Shown here: positions 58,573-64,000 of the stretch, one piece after another
Layout of the letters: the number at the start of each line of letters is the position of its first letter
How positions within the stretch are numbered: position 1 is the first letter of the stretch
Assembly (NCBI GenBank): GCA_910583785.1
Contig: CAJTZK010000003.1
Span: 186,001-250,000 of the forward strand
Source: an uncultured Oscillibacter sp.
GTDB lineage: Bacteria > Bacillota > Clostridia > Oscillospirales > Oscillospiraceae
DNA length: 64,000 nucleotides
Direction of reading: 5' to 3'
Notes under the pieces: generated by a model
The model's database searches: none
The model's input: only the letters and a program-made list of their open reading frames with translations
Told to the model about the DNA's origin: nothing
Position numbers and translations under genes: made by a program

Positions 58573-60579
58573 ATGAAAAAGACACTGGGAATCCTATCAA
58601 AGAGCCGGGACATGGCCGATTTTTACGCCGGGCTGCTGAGCGGCCTGCTTGGAGGCACGGCGGAAATCTACGCCTCCAGCCTGGAGGATGGGAGCATCCG
58701 GAAGCTCCGGGACTGCGACCTCTATCTGGTCAGCGTCACCAGCTATGACCTGATCTACCACAGCTGGGCCAAGGGCTTCCTCCCTCCGGAGGCCCGGACG
58801 GTCCAGGCCTCCGTCACCTTCAGCATGAAGGCGGTGGAGACCCTCCGGGCCTACCCCGAGGGAACAAAGGCCCTGCTGGTGAACCAGACCCGGCACATGG
58901 CCATGGAGAGCATCTCCCAGCTCTACCACCTGGGCATCTCCAACATTGAGTTCCTGCCCTGCTACCCCGGCTCGGAGAATCCGCCGGAGGTCCTCACGGT
59001 CTTCACCCCCGGGGAGGCGGACCTGGCCCCGGCCGGGGCCGCCGTGGTAGACCTGGGGCCCCGCAGCCTCACGGCCAACACGGTGTGCGAGATTGCCCTG
59101 CGCCTGGGGAACCCGGTTTTCCTGGAGAGCCGGGAGTTTGCCGCCTACACCGCCGCCCTGGCGGGGGTGGATTATTCCCTCCAGACCCTGACCTACAACA
59201 GCCTGACTATGGAGAGCAAGCTGGAGCTGATCCTGAATGCCTTGGACGCGGGCATCGTCTGCGTGGACGAGGAGGGCCTTGTCACCCTGGTGAACCGGGC
59301 GGCGGAGGAACAGCTGTGCTCCAGCCGGGAGCGGCTGCTGGGCCGCCCCGCGGCGGAGGCGCTGCCGGAGCTGCCCTTCGCTGATGGGCCCCGGCTGGCC
59401 AGCATCCTGGGACGGGATTTCAGCGTCACCACCGCCCCGCTGTATATCCGGGAACGCTCCCTGGGGACCTTCGCCGTTCTGCGCCCCTTCCAGGAGGTGG
59501 AGGAACAGCAGGCGACGCTGCGCCTCCAGAAGACTCCCAAAAGCCACCACGCCAGATACACCTTTCACGACATTGAGGGAACCAGCCCCGCCATCCGCAA
59601 GACCCGGGAGATTGCCCGGCGGGTGGCGGGCAGCAGTGCCTCCATCATGCTGGACGGGGAGAGCGGCACCGGAAAGGAGCTCTTCGCCCAGGCTATCCAC
59701 AACGCCTCCCCCAGGCGGGAGCGGCCCTTTATCGCCGTCAACTGCGCGGCGCTGTCGGAGACGCTGCTGGAGAGCGAGCTCTTTGGCTATGAGGACGGGG
59801 CCTTCACCGGGGCCCGGAAGGGCGGCCGGGCGGGCCTCTTCGAGTGCGCCCACCAGGGGACGCTGTTCCTGGATGAGATCGAGACCGTCAGCCCCGCCTT
59901 CCAGGCCAAGCTCCTCCGGGTGCTCCAGGAGCAGGAGGTGGTCCGAATCGGTTCCGTGAATCCCATTCCCGTGGACGTCCGGGTGCTCTCCGCCACCAAT
60001 GAGGACCTCTCCGGCCGGGTCCGGCAGGGCAGTTTCCGCCGGGACCTCTACTATCGGCTGAACGTCATTCCCATCCACATTCCCGCCCTGCGGGAGCGGC
60101 GGGAGGACATTCTGCTTCTGGCGGACTCTTTCCGCCGCCAGTTCCGGGCCTCCTTCACCCTGAGCGGGCCCGTCCAGGAGGCGCTGCTCCGCCACCGGTG
60201 GACCGGGAATATCCGGGAGCTGCGCAACTGCATGGAGTATCTCCACCACATGGGACTGAAGGAGGTGTCGCTGGAGGACCTGCCGGAGCAGTTCCTGGAC
60301 GGCGCGTCCGCCGGGCGGAAGCGGGAGGCTGGCCTCTCCGGCGGGGAATGGGCCGTCTGGCAGGCGTTGGGGGACTTGTATCCCCAGAACCGGGGCATTG
60401 GCCGCCAGGGGCTGGTCCGGACCTGTGGGAGCCTGGGCGTCTGCCTCTCGGAGCACGAGGTCCGGGCGCTGCTGCGCCGCTTCCAGGAGGCGGGCTGGCT
60501 GGCGGTCGGGCAGGGGAGGGGCGGGACCCGCCTGACCGAGGCGGGCTACGCCCGCTATCTAGAGCTGCGGGACCGCTGA
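58573..60579 (+). CDS. PrpR-type sigma-54-dependent activator with unusual C-terminus
   Basis: The 668-aa regulator has an N-terminal PrpR-like sensor (about 1-205; CDLYLVSVTSYDLIYHSW, TANTVCEIALRLGNPVFLESREF), a PAS domain (about 215-320; NALDAGIVCVDEEGLVTLVNRAAEEQL) and a sigma-54 AAA+ domain (about 335-570) with Walker A GESGTGKE, the sigma-54 contact motif GAFTGA, Walker B GTLFLDEIE and WTGNIRELRNCMEYLH. In place of the usual Fis-type HTH the last 90 residues look like a winged helix (LYPQNRGIGRQGLVRTC, HEVRALLRRFQEAGWLAVGQG). The ATG at 58573 follows AAGGAGG. No -24/-12 promoter was found nearby by eye, so its target is unknown. Confidence 0.88.
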   Translation: MKKTLGILSKSRDMADFYAGLLSGLLGGTAEIYASSLEDGSIRKLRDCDLYLVSVTSYDLIYHSWAKGFLPPEARTVQASVTFSMKAVETLRAYPEGTKALLVNQTRHMAMESISQLYHLGISNIEFLPCYPGSENPPEVLTVFTPGEADLAPAGAAVVDLGPRSLTANTVCEIALRLGNPVFLESREFAAYTAALAGVDYSLQTLTYNSLTMESKLELILNALDAGIVCVDEEGLVTLVNRAAEEQLCSSRERLLGRPAAEALPELPFADGPRLASILGRDFSVTTAPLYIRERSLGTFAVLRPFQEVEEQQATLRLQKTPKSHHARYTFHDIEGTSPAIRKTREIARRVAGSSASIMLDGESGTGKELFAQAIHNASPRRERPFIAVNCAALSETLLESELFGYEDGAFTGARKGGRAGLFECAHQGTLFLDEIETVSPAFQAKLLRVLQEQEVVRIGSVNPIPVDVRVLSATNEDLSGRVRQGSFRRDLYYRLNVIPIHIPALRERREDILLLADSFRRQFRASFTLSGPVQEALLRHRWTGNIRELRNCMEYLHHMGLKEVSLEDLPEQFLDGASAGRKREAGLSGGEWAVWQALGDLYPQNRGIGRQGLVRTCGSLGVCLSEHEVRALLRRFQEAGWLAVGQGRGGTRLTEAGYARYLELRDR

Positions 60580-60689
60580 GGGCTTTGGATGCCTGGGGAG
60601 AATTTGAACGCGCCGTTTGACCGCCGGGCAGCGGTTCCTCATGTACGGGCTGAAACCGGGGCCCTGGAAAGGATGGCCGGATTCTATTC

Positions 60690-60718
60690 TTGACAGTATG
60701 ACGTCTGCGTGCCATAAT
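60690..60718 (+). promoter_or_regulatory. Sigma-A promoter of nifJ
   Basis: TTGACA and CATAAT with a 17-base spacer, 62 bases upstream of the start codon. Confidence 0.85.
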
Positions 60719-60780
60719 AGACATATGAATTCTAATGCCCGGAGGCCAGCGGGCCGGGCAGATCAGAGAAGGGGGATCTT

Positions 60781-63700
60781 ATGAAACGCAAGACCATGGA
60801 CGGCAACGAGGCCGCCGCTTACGCCAGCTATGCCTTTACCGAGGTCGCGACGATCTATCCCATCACGCCCTCCAGCCCCATGGCGGAGCACGTGGACACC
60901 TGGGCCGCCAATGGGATGAAGAACATCTTCGGGCAGCCCGTGCGCCTGATGGAAATGCAGAGCGAAGCCGGGGCCTGCGGGGCCATGCACGGGTCCCTGG
61001 AGGCCGGGGCCCTTACCACCAGCTATACCGCCAGCCAGGGCCTGATGCTGATGGTGCCGCCCCTGTACCGGATTTCCGGCCAGCTTCTCCCCGGCGTTAT
61101 CCACGTGGCCGCCCGGACCGTGGGCACCAGCGCCTTCTCCATCTTCGGGGACCACTCCGACGTGATGGCCTGCCGCCAGACGGGCTTTGCCCAGCTGGCC
61201 TCCTCCTGTGTCCAGGAGTGCATGGACCTGGCCGCCGTGGCCCACCTCTCCGCCATCCGGAGCCGGGTGCCCTTCATGCACTTCTTCGACGGCTTCCGCA
61301 CCTCCCACGAGATTCAGAAGATCGACGTGCTGGACTATGGCGATTTGGCAAAGATGGTGGACCGGGAGGCCCTGGACCGCTTCCGGGCCAACGCCCTGAA
61401 CAGCGAGCATCCCTTGATGCGCTCCACGGTCATCAATCCGGACACGGCCTTCCAGCTCCGGGAGGCGGTGAATCCCTACTACGACGCGGTGCCCGGCATG
61501 GTAGAGGACTACCTGGACCAAATGTCCGCCCTGACGGGCCGGGATTACCGGCTCTTCAACTACTACGGCGACCCGGAGGCGGAGCAGGTGGTGGTGGCCA
61601 TGGGCAGCGTCTCCGGCTGCCTCCAGGAGGTGGTCCAATACTTAAACGCCCAGGGCCGCAGAGTCGGCTTCCTCCAGGTCCGGCTGTACCGTCCCTTCAG
61701 CGCCAGGCACTTCCTGGCCGCCCTGCCGGAGAGCTGCGGGCGTCTGGCCGTCCTGGACCGGACCAAGGAGCCCGGCGCGGGGGGCGAGCCCCTTTATAAG
61801 GACGTGTGTTCCGTCCTCCAGCAGGGAAACCGACGGGTCCAGGTGCTGGGAGGGCGGTACGGCCTTTCCAGCAAGGATACCACCCCCGCCCAGATGATCG
61901 CCGTCTACGACAACATGGCGGGAGAGCAAAAGGACCACTTCACCGTGGGCATCACCGACGACGTGACCCTCCACTCCCTGCCCGTGGGGGAGAACGTGGT
62001 CACCGCCGATAAGCGGACCATCAGCTGCAAGTTCTGGGGCCTGGGGTCCGACGGCACCGTGGGAGCTAACAAAAACTCCATCAAGATCATCGGGGACAAC
62101 ACGGACCAGTACGTCCAGGCCTACTTTGAGTACGACACGAAAAAATCCGGCGGCGTGACGAAAAGCCACCTCCGCTTCGGCCACACCCCCATTCTCTCTA
62201 CCTACTACGTCACCATGGCGGACTTCATCGCCTGCCACAACCAGAGCTACATCGACAAATACGACATCGTAAACGAGCTGAAAGAGGGGGGGACCTTCCT
62301 CCTCAACTGCAACTGGTCTGGCGCGGACCTGGAAGACCGCCTTCCCAATAAAGTCAAGCGCCTTTTGGCGGAGCGGAAGGCAAAATTCTACACCATCGAC
62401 GCGGGCGCCGCCGCCCAGGCCATCGGCCTGGGGAACCGGACCAACAGCGTCCTCCAGGCCGCCTTCTTCAAGCTCTCCGGCGTGCTGCCAGTGGACCAGG
62501 CGGTGGACTACATGAAGGCCGCCATCCAGAAAACCTATGGCCACAAGGGCGGCAAAGTGGTCAGCATGAACTGCGCCGCCGTGGACGCGGGGCTGGCAGG
62601 CCTCCACGAAATCCCTGTTCCCTCCGCCTGGGCCAGCCTCGTGGACGAACCGGAGGCCGGGGACACCGGCTCCCCCTGGTATGTCCGCACGGTCATGCGG
62701 GCCGTCAACGCCCAGAAGGGCGACAGCCTCCCCGTCAGCGCCTTCCGGGACGCGGCGGACGGCAGCGTCCCCATGTCCACGTCCAAGTATGAGAAGCGGG
62801 GCTTTGCCTCCCATGTGGCAAGCTGGCTCCCCGAAAACTGCATCGGCTGCAACCTGTGCTCCCTCATGTGCCCCCACGCCGCCATCCGGCCCTTCCTGTT
62901 AAATGAGGAGGAGGTTCAAAAGGCTCCGGAGGGCTATGTGACGAAGGAGGCCAGGGGCAAGGGCTTCGGGGGACTGCGCTTCCGCATCCAGGTGGACCCC
63001 CTGGACTGCACCGGGTGCGGCACCTGCGCCGCCGCCTGCATCGCGAAGGAAAAGGCCATCGTCATGGAGCCCATCGAGAGCCAGATGCCCCAGCAGCTGG
63101 GCTGGGACTACAGCCTCTCCCTCTCTCCCAAGGAAAATCCCATGAACAAGTTCACCGTCAAGGGAAGCCAGTACGAGCAGCCCCTGCTGGAGTTCTCCGG
63201 GGCCTGCGCGGGCTGCGGCGAGACGCCCTACATGAAGCTCCTCACCCAGCTCTTCGGCGAGCGCATGGTGGTGGCCAACGCCACGGGCTGCACCCAGGCC
63301 TGGGGCTTCAGCGTTCCCAGCTATCCCTATACCACCAAGCCCAACGGACGGGGCCCGGCCCTCTCCAACTCCCTCTTTGAGAACAACGCCGAGTACTCCC
63401 TGGGCATGGTCCTCAGCGTCCGGCAGCAGCGGCTCCACCTCCGGGGGGAGGTCCAGGAGCTCCTGGAGGAAACCCAGGACGGGGCCCTGAAAGCCGCCCT
63501 GGCCGCGTGGCTGGAGGGCTTCGAGGACAAAGAGCGGACCATCGCCCTCAGCGACGCGGTGATGGACGCCCTGCAAAACACCACCGAGACCGGGGAACGC
63601 GTCGATGCCGTCCGCAAGGCCCAGGACCAGCTGGTCAAAAAGAGCATGTGGATGTACGGCGGCGACGGCTGGGCCTATGATATCGGCTACGGCGGCTTGG

Positions 63701-64000
63701 ACCACGTGCTGGCCTCCGGGGAGGATGTGAACATCCTGGTGGTGGACACGGAGGTCTACTCCAATACTGGGGGCCAGTCCTCCAAGGCCACGCCCTTCGG
63801 CGCGGTGGCCCAGTTCGCCGCTGCGGGCAAGCGGACGGAGAAAAAAGACCTGGGCATGCTGGCCACCCAGTACCAGAATGTCTACGTGGCGTCCGTCGCC
63901 CTGGGGGCGGACCCTGCCCAGTACATCAAGGCCCTCCGGGAGGCGGAGGCCCACGACGGGCCCTCCCTTATCGTGGCCTACGCCCCCTGCATCAACCACG
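60781..64000 (+). CDS. nifJ: Pyruvate:ferredoxin (flavodoxin) oxidoreductase (partial)
   Basis: This single-chain PFOR oxidises pyruvate to acetyl-CoA and CO2 and reduces ferredoxin. The frame stays open from the ATG at 60781 (AAGGGGG upstream) to the window end, 1073 codons of the usual 1170-1190. It shows the N-terminal IYPITPSSPMAEHVD pyruvate domain, LRFGHTPI, two 4Fe-4S motifs (CIGCNLCSLMCP near residue 695; CTGCGTCAAAC near 745), the cysteine CAGCGETPY near 812 and the TPP loop GDGWAYDIGYGG. The final cysteine and C-terminus lie beyond the edge. Its ferredoxin links to the Bcd-Etf system in the same window. Confidence 0.97.
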   Translation, partial: MKRKTMDGNEAAAYASYAFTEVATIYPITPSSPMAEHVDTWAANGMKNIFGQPVRLMEMQSEAGACGAMHGSLEAGALTTSYTASQGLMLMVPPLYRISGQLLPGVIHVAARTVGTSAFSIFGDHSDVMACRQTGFAQLASSCVQECMDLAAVAHLSAIRSRVPFMHFFDGFRTSHEIQKIDVLDYGDLAKMVDREALDRFRANALNSEHPLMRSTVINPDTAFQLREAVNPYYDAVPGMVEDYLDQMSALTGRDYRLFNYYGDPEAEQVVVAMGSVSGCLQEVVQYLNAQGRRVGFLQVRLYRPFSARHFLAALPESCGRLAVLDRTKEPGAGGEPLYKDVCSVLQQGNRRVQVLGGRYGLSSKDTTPAQMIAVYDNMAGEQKDHFTVGITDDVTLHSLPVGENVVTADKRTISCKFWGLGSDGTVGANKNSIKIIGDNTDQYVQAYFEYDTKKSGGVTKSHLRFGHTPILSTYYVTMADFIACHNQSYIDKYDIVNELKEGGTFLLNCNWSGADLEDRLPNKVKRLLAERKAKFYTIDAGAAAQAIGLGNRTNSVLQAAFFKLSGVLPVDQAVDYMKAAIQKTYGHKGGKVVSMNCAAVDAGLAGLHEIPVPSAWASLVDEPEAGDTGSPWYVRTVMRAVNAQKGDSLPVSAFRDAADGSVPMSTSKYEKRGFASHVASWLPENCIGCNLCSLMCPHAAIRPFLLNEEEVQKAPEGYVTKEARGKGFGGLRFRIQVDPLDCTGCGTCAAACIAKEKAIVMEPIESQMPQQLGWDYSLSLSPKENPMNKFTVKGSQYEQPLLEFSGACAGCGETPYMKLLTQLFGERMVVANATGCTQAWGFSVPSYPYTTKPNGRGPALSNSLFENNAEYSLGMVLSVRQQRLHLRGEVQELLEETQDGALKAALAAWLEGFEDKERTIALSDAVMDALQNTTETGERVDAVRKAQDQLVKKSMWMYGGDGWAYDIGYGGLDHVLASGEDVNILVVDTEVYSNTGGQSSKATPFGAVAQFAAAGKRTEKKDLGMLATQYQNVYVASVALGADPAQYIKALREAEAHDGPSLIVAYAPCINH

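Noticed and set aside
1..64000. CRISPR arrays, tRNA, rRNA, tmRNA or RNase P genes
   Set aside because: Gene-free stretches were read for regular repeats with spacers and for conserved RNA cores; only the two TPP riboswitches were recognised.

Overview
The window looks like a chromosomal segment of a GC-rich, anaerobic, butyrate-forming member of the Clostridia, most like the gut Oscillospiraceae (Flavonifractor / Lawsonibacter / Intestinimonas type). The evidence is a butyryl-CoA pathway operon (hbd-bcd-etfB-etfA), a pyruvate:ferredoxin oxidoreductase, two TPP riboswitches, SLH-domain and coat-like surface proteins, and many strong GGAGG ribosome sites and TTGACA-17-TATAAT promoters. The genus is inferred from gene content only. 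No tRNA, rRNA or CRISPR array was seen.

Layout. 1-2.0 kb: TPP-riboswitch-controlled thiamine uptake genes (minus strand) and trmB carrying an extra C-terminal domain. 2.1-10.8 kb: a lower-GC, mosaic and partly decayed accessory island next to the 3' end of guaA. It holds a frameshifted thymidylate-synthase-like gene, a two-gene permease with a nonsense codon and a frameshift, flavodoxin-like genes, a P-loop kinase, two tyrosine-integrase remnants, a divergent HTH/AIPR-like pair with a palindromic operator, and an XRE regulator overlapping a PD-(D/E)XK-like gene. 10.9-13.5 kb: guaA (ATP pyrophosphatase subunit only) and diaminopropionate ammonia-lyase. 13.7-17.9 kb: butyrate operon. 18-21.5 kb: GH42 galactosidase and a double-domain ThyX. 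21.7-27.6 kb: Suv3-like RNA helicase, a nucleoside hydrolase/ribokinase pair, a NifX-like protein and an AraC regulator. 27.7-31.4 kb: alpha-galactosidase plus GPH symporter. 31.9-36.2 kb: an unknown 63-aa protein, a tocopherol-cyclase-like protein and a tRNA-modification operon (mnmA, Cys-rich protein, tcdA). 36.6-41.8 kb: a 1022-aa flagellin-like protein and a VWA/MoxR pair. 42-42.9 kb: TPP riboswitch and thiT. 43-48.8 kb: sialic-acid operon (ABC transporter, NanQ-like, NanA) with a divergent SGNH esterase. 48.9-54 kb: SLH surface protein and a Pro/Cys-rich coat-like protein. 54.6-64 kb: MalY-type C-S lyase, NhaC-type antiporter, D-cysteine-desulfhydrase-like enzyme, PrpR-type sigma-54 activator and nifJ, cut by the window end.

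The core genes form a coherent fermentation story: plant and host glycans (galactosides, sialic acid), nucleosides and amino acids are taken up and degraded, pyruvate is oxidised by PFOR, and reducing power goes into butyryl-CoA through the Etf/Bcd complex. The strongest candidates for something undescribed are the HTH/AIPR-like unit that appears to split an integrase at its catalytic motif (6.47-8.77 kb), the XRE/PD-(D/E)XK pair beside it, and the flagellin-like giant protein with a sigma-28-like promoter element and no other flagellar gene nearby.
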